NCBI GenBank assembly: GCA_913056505.1
Contig: CAJXLZ010000016.1
Location: 1 to 11,242 of the forward strand
Reading direction: 5' to 3'
Length of the DNA: 11,242 nt
DNA from: an uncultured Desulfurellaceae bacterium
GTDB taxonomy: Bacteria > Campylobacterota_A > Desulfurellia > Desulfurellales > Hippeaceae
The position numbers were made by a program, and so were the translations under genes. The first letter of the stretch is position 1. Each line of letters opens with the position of its first letter. Shown here piece by piece: positions 1-7,709 of this stretch. Under the pieces are notes generated by a model. It did not search any database and was not told the origin of the DNA. It was given only the letters and a program-made list of their open reading frames with translations.

Positions 1-563
1 TCAGGCATGCTGTCATGATTATAAATATACCTTTCCGTACTTTCTTTCCATGTAATATCATCGTTAAGTTCTAATAAATTGACTTGAGAATCCTTTTCAT
101 TTATGCATTCCGGTGCAATTTTATATAATAATTCATCTGTTCCGATGGCTTTATTAAGAACATGCAGAATTTCGCAAACAGATACACCGCTTACTTTTGC
201 TGCGTCGTTAAAAGTTGCAAACTTTGCCAATGTATTATACATTACCGGATTAAGCAATTTTTTAAACTTACCGGAAAAATCTAAGAGAACATCTTTAAGC
301 TGCGGATATTTATCGAGTGTTTCTTTTACCTTATGTTTTGCTAATATAGGCTCCTTTATTTTTGCATTGATGTTCTTTTCTTCACTTTCAATAGCACCGA
401 CGGGGCAGGCACTTAATGCATCCTGACATTGTTTTTCTTCTGCCTCATCTTCGGGCTGTTTATACACATAAGCCTTTTCTTTGCCCATTTTAAAATTCTT
501 GCCAGCTACTTCAACGCAAGCATGGCAACTGATACATTTTTCTGTTACTTTATATTTTTTCAT
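1..563 (-). CDS. [4Fe-4S] ferredoxin-DUF1858 fusion protein, 3' end outside window
   Basis: Translating the minus strand from ATG at 563 gives 187 complete residues, still open at the left edge. The N-terminus is a single-cluster ferredoxin: C10-x2-C13-x2-C16 and C53-P54 are the expected four cluster ligands, with an extra C46. Residues of about 76-142 resemble DUF1858 (LDKYPQLKDVL, then LNPVMYNTLAKFATFNDAAK), a small helical domain often found joined to redox or hybrid-cluster-like modules. Residues 143-187 are unassigned. A Shine-Dalgarno (AAGAGGAG, 570-577) sits six bases before the ATG and fixes the start. It is the last of three codirectional genes, 95 bases after the AI-2E-type gene. 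The likely role is cytoplasmic electron transfer or redox sensing; the partner is unknown because the C-terminal part is missing. The ferredoxin call is firm and the DUF1858 call is good. Confidence 0.85.
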   Translation of the reverse strand, partial: MKKYKVTEKCISCHACVEVAGKNFKMGKEKAYVYKQPEDEAEEKQCQDALSACPVGAIESEEKNINAKIKEPILAKHKVKETLDKYPQLKDVLLDFSGKFKKLLNPVMYNTLAKFATFNDAAKVSGVSVCEILHVLNKAIGTDELLYKIAPECINEKDSQVNLLELNDDITWKESTERYIYNHDSMP

Positions 564-658
564 AAACAACTCCTCTTTTTGGCTTACTCCCTCTTATCTT
601 GTAAAATACCATATTCTTGAAGATCACGCAATAATTGAACAAGAATTTTATTTTGAGG

Positions 659-1675
659 TTAAGTTTTTGATTTTTTGCTTTCTATGTATGATCTTGCAAG
701 CACATCTGCTATAGATAAAATAATAGGTCCAAGCAGTATACCGATAGGCCCGAAAACAAACACTGCGCCCAATATGCCAAAAAATAGAAACATAGGATGC
801 ATGCTGATTTGTGAACTGATTATTAGAGGTCTTACATAGTTATCAATAAGCCCTATGGCAACGACACCCCATATAATTATAAATAGACCGCTTAAGTACT
901 TACCTATGATGAAAAAATATATTGCAACAGGAACCCATACAATTGCCGTACCTATCATCGGAACAAAGGAAAACAGCGCTATTAAAAACATCCACATAAA
1001 AAACGTGTTCAAACCCACAGCTAAAAAGCCTAAAGCACCGACGCATCCTTGAATTAAAGCAGTTAGCACCCCGCCTAAAATAGTGGCTTTTACAACTTGT
1101 TTGATAGATAATATAACTTTGTCAAAATTATTCTTATCGCCGCTTAGTTCAGACATGTATGATAAAAATCGGTTACCATCTTTAATAAAATAAAAAGCGG
1201 TGATAAACGAGAAAATAAATTCTGCAACCAGGGTATAAACTTGAGAAAATACTGCTCCAAGATGGTTTGTTGTAAAAACACCAATCTGCTGCAGAGCAGA
1301 GAATAAAAAGTTATCAATTTTATTTATCCATGGCGCAAAAACCTTCAAATGATATATGCTTTGCACCTTGAGAACAACAGATTCGAAAGCCTGCTTTATA
1401 GCATCAATATTATCTATGAATTTTTCAATTTCATTAATCATTATAAGAACAGCAAGCGTTATTGGTATTGCGACAACAACAATAACCAACAGTGTTGTTA
1501 AAAATGACGATAGGTGTTTACTCTTTATATATTTAAGCAAAAGATTATTTAACGGCGAAGATATGATAGCTATAGTTATACCCCACACAATAGGCTTCCA
1601 AAAGGGAAACATAATGGATAAAAATAGGATACCCGCGCCTATTAATGACACTCGTAAAAAATTAAACCAACTCAT
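659..1675 (-). CDS. AI-2E/PerM-family membrane transporter
   Basis: This 338-residue polytopic inner-membrane protein has the family layout. Two hydrophobic helices lie at about 8-22 and 27-42, a third at 57-80, then a charged, partly amphipathic stretch (81-140), then a C-terminal bundle of about five helices (142-325). Family signatures visible are FSFVPMIGTAIVWVP (236-250), DNYVRPLIIS (278-287) and the Gly-rich VFGPIGILLGPII (307-319). Family members export autoinducer-2, act as sodium/proton antiporters or have no known substrate, so substrate cannot be assigned here. The ATG lies 2 bases after the stop of the deacetylase gene and has no strong Shine-Dalgarno of its own, so it is probably translated by coupling. 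The adjacent deacetylase gene hints at an envelope role, by inference only. Confidence 0.9.
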   Translation of the reverse strand: MSWFNFLRVSLIGAGILFLSIMFPFWKPIVWGITIAIISSPLNNLLLKYIKSKHLSSFLTTLLVIVVVAIPITLAVLIMINEIEKFIDNIDAIKQAFESVVLKVQSIYHLKVFAPWINKIDNFLFSALQQIGVFTTNHLGAVFSQVYTLVAEFIFSFITAFYFIKDGNRFLSYMSELSGDKNNFDKVILSIKQVVKATILGGVLTALIQGCVGALGFLAVGLNTFFMWMFLIALFSFVPMIGTAIVWVPVAIYFFIIGKYLSGLFIIIWGVVAIGLIDNYVRPLIISSQISMHPMFLFFGILGAVFVFGPIGILLGPIILSIADVLARSYIESKKSKT

Positions 1676-1677
1676 AG

Positions 1678-2724
1678 TTATATCTTATGGTATATTTTTG
1701 AGTATATAGAGCTCAGCATTTCATTTCCATATATTTTTAGTTTATTTTTTAACCAGTTTTTCTTGCCCCTGACCTCTACCCGTTTCATTAAATACGGATC
1801 AGTCCTTCTATTATTTAAACCCACATCTAAGGTTAACGCCCCAAGATATCCAGCCTTTTGAACTTCACTCTTTGACAACTCATCATAATCACCCCATGGA
1901 TAGCAGAAAAAATTTACATTTTCTTTAATTTTATCTTCTATAAATCGCTTTGAATCCGCTATTTCATGCTTTATCTTTAAAATTCTTTTATACCTCTCTT
2001 CAAAATACATATCCAATCTATACTTTTTAACATATTCCCTATATTTTTTGAATAGTATTCTTTTGTAATTTGAATGCCTGAAAAAGAAAACGCCGCCTTG
2101 CCTTTTAACATAGTCTGAAAGATAGTCCCTCAATTTTAAATCATCGCGTAGACAATCCGCAGCACATTCCCATCTTTTTTCATACACAGGAATGCCCAAT
2201 CTTTTATCCTGAGTATAGGCATAAAACCACTCACCAGCATTGCCGTTGTTAAACTTCCTAATTTTATCAGATGAAAAACAGGCGTTATGATTTAAGGAGT
2301 GAGAGCCAATTTCAAATATGCCTGATTGGGACATCTCTCTAATCTCCTCCCAGCTTAAATATTGGGAATCCTTCAGCATCTGTTCAATTGTGTGTGTAAG
2401 ATTCATAGATTTTAGTTCATCGTAGTTGGCGCGCTTTTTACCAGATACAATTCTATTTGCAATAATAAATTCTGTTGCAAAAAAACCATATCTTTTAAGC
2501 AGAGGATAAGCGTATATAAAATTATCCGCATAACCATCATCAAATGTTATGTGAACGCTTCTTTTAGGTAATTCTTTGCCGTTAACAATATGCTCGCTGA
2601 TGTCAATAAGTTTTACGGGCGAAAAGTTATGTTCCTTTAATGTTATTAGATTTTCCTCAAAAATCTCAGGGTCTATTCTCTCGCCGTAATTAATATGGTG
2701 ATAACAAAGAATTAACGCACCCAT
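1678..2724 (-). CDS. NodB-type polysaccharide deacetylase with long internal insertion
   Basis: This 348-residue protein is related to carbohydrate esterase family 4, metal-dependent enzymes that remove N-acetyl groups from glycans. Motif 1 is HITFDDGYADN, with D62 as the probable base and D63 as metal ligand. Motif 2 is SHSLNH, with H142 and H146 as metal ligands. A later CYPWGDY (274-280) replaces the usual R-x-P-Y motif, and the C-terminal LTLDVGLNN lies at 297-305. Between motif 2 and CYPWGDY is an insertion of about 125 residues, rich in Lys, Arg and Tyr, with no recognised domain. No signal peptide is seen, so it may be a cytoplasmic sugar or lipid-linked-sugar deacetylase, or be exported another way. 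It is first of three minus-strand genes and divergent from rplU. Family is confident; substrate is unknown. Confidence 0.88.
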   Translation of the reverse strand: MGALILCYHHINYGERIDPEIFEENLITLKEHNFSPVKLIDISEHIVNGKELPKRSVHITFDDGYADNFIYAYPLLKRYGFFATEFIIANRIVSGKKRANYDELKSMNLTHTIEQMLKDSQYLSWEEIREMSQSGIFEIGSHSLNHNACFSSDKIRKFNNGNAGEWFYAYTQDKRLGIPVYEKRWECAADCLRDDLKLRDYLSDYVKRQGGVFFFRHSNYKRILFKKYREYVKKYRLDMYFEERYKRILKIKHEIADSKRFIEDKIKENVNFFCYPWGDYDELSKSEVQKAGYLGALTLDVGLNNRRTDPYLMKRVEVRGKKNWLKNKLKIYGNEMLSSIYSKIYHKI

Positions 2725-2818
2725 ACTATCCCATTTAATATAAAACCATACATCTTGCCAAAATAATATAAGAGTATATAAAATGCAAGTTAAATCATTG
2801 ATCTTATTGATTATTGTA

Positions 2819-2847
2819 TTGACAAATACGGGCTAATTTAGTAAAAA
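2819..2847 (+). promoter_or_regulatory. Probable sigma70-type promoter for the rplU operon
   Basis: A perfect TTGACA (2819-2824) is followed after 17 bases by TAAAAA (2842-2847), a four-of-six match to TATAAT. Transcription would start near 2854 and leave a short leader before rplU. The -35 is convincing and the -10 is weak. No clear promoter for the divergent deacetylase gene was found in the same intergenic region (2725-2867). Confidence 0.55.
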
Positions 2848-2869
2848 CCCAAGGCGCATATATCTTTAT

Positions 2870-2876
2870 GGAGGAG
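2870..2876 (+). promoter_or_regulatory. Ribosome binding site that fixes the rplU start
   Basis: GGAGGAG here ends three bases before the ATG at 2880; measured from GGAGG the gap is five. An earlier in-frame ATG at 2868 overlaps this Shine-Dalgarno and would add four residues (MEEL) not found in L21 proteins, so it is not the start. Confidence 0.85.
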
Positions 2877-2879
2877 CTT

Positions 2880-3179
2880 ATGTTTGCAGTTATAGAAACA
2901 GGTGGAAAACAATTTATCGTGAAAGAAGGCGATACTATAAGGGTTGAAAAATTACCTGCCCAAAAATCTCAAGATATCGAGTTCGATAAAGTGTTAATGG
3001 TAGATGGTAAGGTAGGCAAACCTTATGTGGAAAATGCAAGGGTGCAGGCTACTGTTATAAACAACGGCAAGGCTAAAAAGATCATAGTCTTTAAATTTAA
3101 AAAAAGAAAAGGGTACACAAAAAAACAGGGTCATAGGCAACAGTTTAGTGAAGTTAAAATTAACAAAATAATTGCTTAA
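2880..3179 (+). CDS. rplU: Large-subunit ribosomal protein L21
   Basis: With the ATG at 2880 the protein has 99 residues and begins MFAVIETGGKQF, the hallmark N-terminus of bacterial L21. It binds 23S rRNA and is an early-assembly protein of the 50S subunit. The C-terminal KKRKGYTKKQGHRQ stretch is the typical basic, rRNA-contacting L21 signature, followed by V-x-I-x-K-I. It is first gene of a long operon with rpmA 16 bases downstream, the standard L21-L27 pairing. No ysxB/prp protease gene lies between rplU and rpmA, unlike Firmicutes, which fits an L27 without a cleaved leader. Identification is certain. Confidence 0.98.
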   Translation: MFAVIETGGKQFIVKEGDTIRVEKLPAQKSQDIEFDKVLMVDGKVGKPYVENARVQATVINNGKAKKIIVFKFKKRKGYTKKQGHRQQFSEVKINKIIA

Positions 3180-3195
3180 TTGAGGGATTAGTAGT

Positions 3196-3444
3196 ATGGC
3201 ACATAAAAAAGGTTTAGGAAGCAGTAAAAATGGAAGAGACAGCGAAGGTAAAAGGCTTGGAGTAAAAAGAGGCGATGGCCAGTTTGTCAATGCAGGGGAA
3301 ATATTGGTGCGTCAGCGTGGAACAAAATGGCACCCGGGCAAAAATACTGGCAAAGGCAGAGATGATACACTTTTTGCCCTGATAAACGGAAAAGTGAAAT
3401 TTGAGAATAAACTGGGGAGAAAGGTAGTCAGCGTTTATAAGTAA
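3196..3444 (+). CDS. rpmA: Large-subunit ribosomal protein L27
   Basis: This 82-residue protein starts MAHKKGLGSSKNGRDS, the conserved L27 N-terminus that reaches toward the peptidyl-transferase centre of the 50S subunit. The middle GTKWHPGKNTGKGRDDTLFA is equally typical. There is no Firmicutes-type N-terminal extension needing cleavage. A GAGG at 3182-3185 is a modest Shine-Dalgarno about ten bases ahead of the ATG. The stop codon TAA shares its last base with the ATG of obgE (TAATG), so the two are probably translationally coupled. Identification is certain. Confidence 0.98.
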   Translation: MAHKKGLGSSKNGRDSEGKRLGVKRGDGQFVNAGEILVRQRGTKWHPGKNTGKGRDDTLFALINGKVKFENKLGRKVVSVYK

Positions 3445-4418
3445 TGTTTTTAGATTACACAACCATATATGTAAAATCGGGTAATGGCGGAAAGGGAATG
3501 GTCAGCTTCAGAAGGGAAAAGTATGTTCCCAAAGGTGGACCCGATGGTGGAAACGGTGGCAATGGTGGTAGTGTTATCATTAAAGCTTCGAGGAACGAAA
3601 GCACTTTCAGAAAATTCAGATTTAAGCATAAATTTTATGCTTCTGATGGTAAACCTGGAGGTTCAAAGAATAAAACAGGTAGAAATGGAAAAGATGAGGT
3701 TATAATGGTTCCTATAGGGACCATTATAAAAGACAGCAATAACAACATCTTGGCAGATCTTGCTAAAGACAATCAAATGTATATAGCTGCAACAGGCGGC
3801 AGGGGCGGCAGAGGAAATGCATCTTTTGCTACACCCACAAATAGAACACCACGTTTTGCCGAAGATGGGGTAAAAACATCAGAGATAGAACTCAAATTAG
3901 AGTTAAAACTACTTGCAGATGCAGGTTTGGTTGGATTTCCAAATGCAGGCAAATCTTCTTTTATCCGTGCCATATCGGATGCTAAACCTGAAGTTGCCAA
4001 TTATCCATTTACAACACTGCAGCCGCATCTTGGATATGTTTATGGACATTACGATAAAGAGTTTATAGTTGCTGACATTCCAGGTATCATAGAAGAAGCC
4101 CATTTAGGAAAGGGTTTGGGCTTGCGTTTTTTGCGGCATATAGAAAGAACCAATATATTGATTTTTGTAATAGATATTACACACAATGTTGAAGATGAAT
4201 TCAAAAAGCTAACATCGGAGTTGGAAAGATATAATAGTAGTTTATTGAGAAAAAAAAGAGCTATAGTTTTAAATAAAATAGATCTTTTGGAAAATGTGGA
4301 TAGGGAGAAATATTCAAAATTCTTTCCCAATGAGAATTTATTTTTCATAAGTGCTTTAAAAAAGAAAAATCTTGATGAGATAATAGATTGGATAAGCCTG
4401 AATTTAGAAAAAGATTAA
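3444..4418 (+). CDS. obgE: Obg-family GTPase, 50S assembly factor
   Basis: This 324-residue protein has the Obg architecture. The glycine-rich Obg fold (1-156) includes KYVPKGGPDGGNGGNGG (26-42) and TGGRGGRGN (117-125). The GTPase domain shows G1 GFPNAGKS (164-171), G2 T190-T191, G3 DIPG (211-214), G4 NKID (277-280) and G5 SAL (303-305). The protein ends soon after G5, so the optional OCT C-terminal domain is absent, as in many Gram-negative homologues. Obg GTPases bind the pre-50S subunit and link ribosome maturation to the GTP/ppGpp state. Placement after rplU-rpmA is the common bacterial order. The start overlaps the rpmA stop by one base, and its 3' end overlaps proB by 31 bases. Confidence 0.97.
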   Translation: MFLDYTTIYVKSGNGGKGMVSFRREKYVPKGGPDGGNGGNGGSVIIKASRNESTFRKFRFKHKFYASDGKPGGSKNKTGRNGKDEVIMVPIGTIIKDSNNNILADLAKDNQMYIAATGGRGGRGNASFATPTNRTPRFAEDGVKTSEIELKLELKLLADAGLVGFPNAGKSSFIRAISDAKPEVANYPFTTLQPHLGYVYGHYDKEFIVADIPGIIEEAHLGKGLGLRFLRHIERTNILIFVIDITHNVEDEFKKLTSELERYNSSLLRKKRAIVLNKIDLLENVDREKYSKFFPNENLFFISALKKKNLDEIIDWISLNLEKD

Positions 4419-5527
4419 ATAGTGCCAAAAGGGTTATAATAAAAGTAGGTAGTGCAGTTGTATCCAACGCCTCTGGCGTTGATTCAGAGAGAATAGACAA
4501 CATAGCACAATCTATTGCCTATTTAAGGGAACATAATATTGGTGTTGTGCTTGTATCAAGTGGCGCAGTATCAAGCGGAATGGCTTTTATGAATATCAGG
4601 CAAAAACCGGATAATATCGTGCATAAACAAGCGCTTGCATCTGTTGGTCAGCCTCTACTTATGAATATTTATAAGAATGCATTTGATAGATACGGCATAA
4701 AGATATCACAAGCACTTATCACCATAGATGATATCTTGAATAGGAGACGCTTTATCAATGCGAGAAATGCGCTCACAACGCTTCTCAATTGGTCTGTCGT
4801 GCCCATTGTTAACGAAAATGACACAGTCGTTATAAAAGAACTGCGTTTTGGAGATAATGATAATCTATCCGCACATATGTTGAACCTAATTCAGGGCGAT
4901 GCATTAATTATATTGACTGATGTTGACGGTGTATTTGATAAAAACCCAAAATATAGTGAAGATGCAAATTTAATAGAGTATGTGCACCAAAAGGATTTTA
5001 AAAAATTATACAAGCTTGAAGGGAAAAATGCATCTGGAAGCGGAGGCATAAAAAGCAAGATTGAATCCGCTTATAAGGTGTGTGAGATGGGTAAACTTGC
5101 TGTTATCGCAAATGGAATGCGTGATAATGCAATAGTGCATCTGTTCAATGATGAAAATTTTCCTAAAACCTGTTTTGTTCCATTCGAAAAACCGAAAAAA
5201 TTTAAGGAATCATGGATCTTAAATTGCGATTCAAACGGGGTGATAGTGGCGGATGATGGCGCAATAAAAAGCATTTTGAACAATAACAGCCTGCTGCCAA
5301 GCGGCATCATTAAGGTTTATGGTACATTTGAACGTGGAGACATAGTTAATATAGAATCCTCAAAAGGAGATGTTGTAGCAAAATGCATAACAAACTACGA
5401 CTCCACGGAAATAGATAAAATAAAATCACATCACTCCTTAGAAATAATCAAAATACTGGGCTATAAATATTCAAACGATGTTGTTCACATAGACAATATA
5501 GCGATATTGGAGGAAAACAGTGCTTAA
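4388..5527 (+). CDS. proB: Glutamate 5-kinase with C-terminal PUA domain
   Basis: This 379-residue enzyme phosphorylates glutamate to gamma-glutamyl phosphate, the first step of proline synthesis. The amino-acid-kinase domain shows IIKVGSAVV (17-25), LVSSGAVSSG (55-64), VNENDTV (141-147), FGDNDNLSA (154-162), LTDVDGVF (176-183) and GSGGIKSK (217-224). A PUA domain fills about 275-370, as in E. coli ProB. The start is inferred as TTG at 4388. An in-frame stop lies at 4376, there is no in-frame ATG or GTG before the conserved kinase core, and TTG is the only usual start codon available. This makes a 31-base overlap with obgE. The 3' end overlaps proA by 8 bases. Function is certain; the start is probable. 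Confidence 0.95.
   Translation: MDKPEFRKRLNSAKRVIIKVGSAVVSNASGVDSERIDNIAQSIAYLREHNIGVVLVSSGAVSSGMAFMNIRQKPDNIVHKQALASVGQPLLMNIYKNAFDRYGIKISQALITIDDILNRRRFINARNALTTLLNWSVVPIVNENDTVVIKELRFGDNDNLSAHMLNLIQGDALIILTDVDGVFDKNPKYSEDANLIEYVHQKDFKKLYKLEGKNASGSGGIKSKIESAYKVCEMGKLAVIANGMRDNAIVHLFNDENFPKTCFVPFEKPKKFKESWILNCDSNGVIVADDGAIKSILNNNSLLPSGIIKVYGTFERGDIVNIESSKGDVVAKCITNYDSTEIDKIKSHHSLEIIKILGYKYSNDVVHIDNIAILEENSA
5509..5513 (+). promoter_or_regulatory. Ribosome binding site for the GTG start of proA
   Basis: GGAGG lies inside the 3' end of proB and six bases before GTG at 5520. It supports GTG over any later start, and places proA translation under coupling with proB. Confidence 0.8.
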
Positions 5528-6773
5528 AAAAACAGTAGAAGATATGTGTAGAAAAGCAAAAGATGCATCATTTGTTTTGGCAAATACTCAGGAAAATAAA
5601 AAAAATGCGGCTCTATTATATCTGAAAGATTTAGTTGACAAAAATAGAAAAGATATAAAAAAAGTCAACAGCATCGATATAGAGTACGCAAGAAAAAATA
5701 ATTTAAATACTGCATTGATAGACAGACTTATGCTTAATGACAAAAGAATAGATGGCATAATAGCATCTTTGGATACAATCGTCAAATTAAAAGATCCGAT
5801 TGGAGAAGTTATTGATGGATATAAACTTGAAAACGGCCTGAACATAGAGAAGGTCAGAGTGCCTATCGGTGTTATAGGCATTATTTACGAATCCAGACCC
5901 AATGTAACCATAGATGCGGCCGCCTTATGTCTAAAATCTTCAAATTGTTCTGTTTTACGCGGCGGAAAAGAATCTATAAACACAAACAAACTATTAAGCG
6001 GACTAATTCAAGAAGCCCTTAAGATGAGCAAGCTGCCTGAGGGTTGTGTTAATCTCATAGAAAATACCGACAGAAAGGGTGTAGAATATCTCATTAAAAT
6101 GGATAAATACTTAGACTTGATAGTGCCGCGTGGGGGAGAGGCACTCATTAAATTTGTAACCGAAAATGCTCTTGTTAGCGTCGTAAAGCATGACAAAGGC
6201 TTATGCCATACATATGTTGATGAATATGCTGATATCTCAAAAGCAACCGATATTGTATATAACGCCAAGGTTCAAAGACCCGGTGTATGCAATGCTATGG
6301 AGACGCTACTCGTGCATAAAAATATTGCTAAAGAATTCTTACCCAATATGGCGAAAAAATTAACAGATGCAGGCGTTGAATTGAGGGGATGCAAAAAGAC
6401 AAAGACGATTCTAAGTAACATAGCTGATGCAAAAGAAGAGGATTGGGATATAGAATATTTAGATTTAGTTCTGTCAATAAAGATTGTGGATAGCTTGGAA
6501 GAGGCAATTGATCATATAAACACACACGGCTCGTCCCATTCAGAAGCCATAGTTACGGAAAATTATTCCAATGCCGAGGAATTTTTAAATAGGGTGGATG
6601 CAGCCTGCGTTTATGTTAATGCATCGACACGCTTTACAGATGGCGCTATTTTTGGCATGGGCGCGGAAATAGGAATAAGCACAAATAAACTACATGCAAG
6701 AGGGCCTGTGGGTTTAAGGGAACTTACAACCTATAAATATAAAATAAGGGGCAGTGGCCAGATAAGAGAATGA
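5520..6773 (+). CDS. proA: Gamma-glutamyl phosphate reductase
   Basis: This 417-residue protein, the same length as E. coli ProA, reduces gamma-glutamyl phosphate to glutamate semialdehyde with NADPH, the second step of proline synthesis. It is an aldehyde-dehydrogenase-like enzyme. The catalytic cysteine is C257 in QRPGVCNAMET. Other signatures are IIYESRPNVT (121-130), LIVPRGGEALI (200-210), the ProA signature around INTHGSSHSEAI (333-344) and VNASTRFTDG (366-375). It starts at GTG with a good Shine-Dalgarno, overlapping proB by 8 bases. Its stop overlaps the nadD start as ATGA. Direct overlap with proB suggests matched synthesis of the two enzymes, which handle a labile intermediate. No proC is in the window. 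Identification is certain. Confidence 0.97.
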   Translation: MLKKTVEDMCRKAKDASFVLANTQENKKNAALLYLKDLVDKNRKDIKKVNSIDIEYARKNNLNTALIDRLMLNDKRIDGIIASLDTIVKLKDPIGEVIDGYKLENGLNIEKVRVPIGVIGIIYESRPNVTIDAAALCLKSSNCSVLRGGKESINTNKLLSGLIQEALKMSKLPEGCVNLIENTDRKGVEYLIKMDKYLDLIVPRGGEALIKFVTENALVSVVKHDKGLCHTYVDEYADISKATDIVYNAKVQRPGVCNAMETLLVHKNIAKEFLPNMAKKLTDAGVELRGCKKTKTILSNIADAKEEDWDIEYLDLVLSIKIVDSLEEAIDHINTHGSSHSEAIVTENYSNAEEFLNRVDAACVYVNASTRFTDGAIFGMGAEIGISTNKLHARGPVGLRELTTYKYKIRGSGQIRE

Positions 6774-7405
6774 GAATAGGTTTTTTTGGCGGAACATTTA
6801 ACCCCATTCATATAGGACATCTACGCAGTTGTGTAGATGTATATGAGACCTTTATGTTAGACAAGATAATCTTTATACCCACGGGCATACCGCCACACAA
6901 AAACAAAGATATTGTAGATGCTGAATATAGATATGAGATGGTAAAACTTGCCGCAGATGAGATAAGTTTCTTTGATGTTTCAAGAATTGAGATAGATACC
7001 AAAAATGTAAATTACACCATAGACACATTTAATAAACTAAGTAAAATCTACAATAAAGATGAACTATTTTATATTGTGGGCACAGATGCATTTCTATCAA
7101 TCGATACATGGAAAGAATATAAGCAGCTCTTAAAATATATGACATTTATTATAATGAAAAGACCCGAATATGATTTAAGCAATATCTTTATCAAATACAA
7201 AAATATGATAGAATTCAAAAATGCAGACGAGACAAAAATTTATCCTGCATATAAGAATACGGCTTATATCGACAAACTTCCGGCTTTTGATGTATCATCA
7301 AGCAATATTAGAAAACGTATTAGAGAAGGGAAAAATATAATGTATTTGACGCCAAATAGTGTAATTAATTTTATAAAAGCAAAGGGCCTGTATAAAAATG
7401 GATAA
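6770..7405 (+). CDS. nadD: Nicotinate-nucleotide adenylyltransferase
   Basis: This 211-residue enzyme makes nicotinic acid adenine dinucleotide from nicotinate mononucleotide and ATP, a late step in NAD synthesis. The nucleotidyltransferase signature GGTFNPIHIGH lies at 7-17, with the two histidines H14 and H17. NYTIDT (81-86), YIVGTDAF (101-108) and the second phosphate-binding motif SSSNIRKRI (176-184) complete the family pattern. The ATG overlaps the proA stop (ATGA), and the end overlaps rsfS by 8 bases. The order nadD-rsfS-rlmH is widespread in bacteria and supports all three calls. Identification is firm. Confidence 0.96.
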   Translation: MRIGFFGGTFNPIHIGHLRSCVDVYETFMLDKIIFIPTGIPPHKNKDIVDAEYRYEMVKLAADEISFFDVSRIEIDTKNVNYTIDTFNKLSKIYNKDELFYIVGTDAFLSIDTWKEYKQLLKYMTFIIMKRPEYDLSNIFIKYKNMIEFKNADETKIYPAYKNTAYIDKLPAFDVSSSNIRKRIREGKNIMYLTPNSVINFIKAKGLYKNG

Positions 7406-7709
7406 GATTTTAGATATACTAAAGGATAAAAAAGCAAAAGACATTGTTTCCATAGATATGCGCACAAAATCCGCTATATTTGATTACTTTGTAATTGCCA
7501 CCGTAGATTCTTCAAAGCAGTCTGATGCCATCGTGAATGAATTGAAAAAATCTAATATCAATATACACCACATAGAAACATCCAATGATAGCAACTGGAC
7601 ACTAATAGATTGTTTTGACACTATCATACATCTGTTTAGTTCTCAAAAACGAAAAGAATATAACTTAGAAGATCTCTGGAAAAACACCAAAAAAATTCTT
7701 GATGATTAA
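7398..7709 (+). CDS. rsfS: Ribosomal silencing factor RsfS (Iojap/DUF143 family)
   Basis: This 103-residue protein is of normal length for the family, which binds L14 on the 50S subunit and blocks joining with 30S when nutrients are scarce. Conserved stretches are FDYFVIATVDSSKQSDAI (28-45), the W-x-L-I-D-C segment (WTLIDC), then the IIHLF motif and the Y-x-LEDLW pattern (YNLEDLW) near the C-terminus. It is embedded between nadD and rlmH with 8-base overlaps on both sides. Its place in an operon with L21, L27 and Obg collects 50S assembly and control functions in one transcript. Identification is firm. Confidence 0.95.
   Translation: MDKILDILKDKKAKDIVSIDMRTKSAIFDYFVIATVDSSKQSDAIVNELKKSNINIHHIETSNDSNWTLIDCFDTIIHLFSSQKRKEYNLEDLWKNTKKILDD

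Noticed and set aside
103..426. Plus-strand open frame of 107 codons
   Set aside because: It lies antisense within the ferredoxin-DUF1858 gene, which has cluster cysteines, a Shine-Dalgarno and family similarity; the plus-strand product shows none.
2868..2879. Earlier ATG for rplU
   Set aside because: It overlaps the GGAGGAG ribosome binding site, and L21 proteins begin at the MFAVIETGG methionine (2880).
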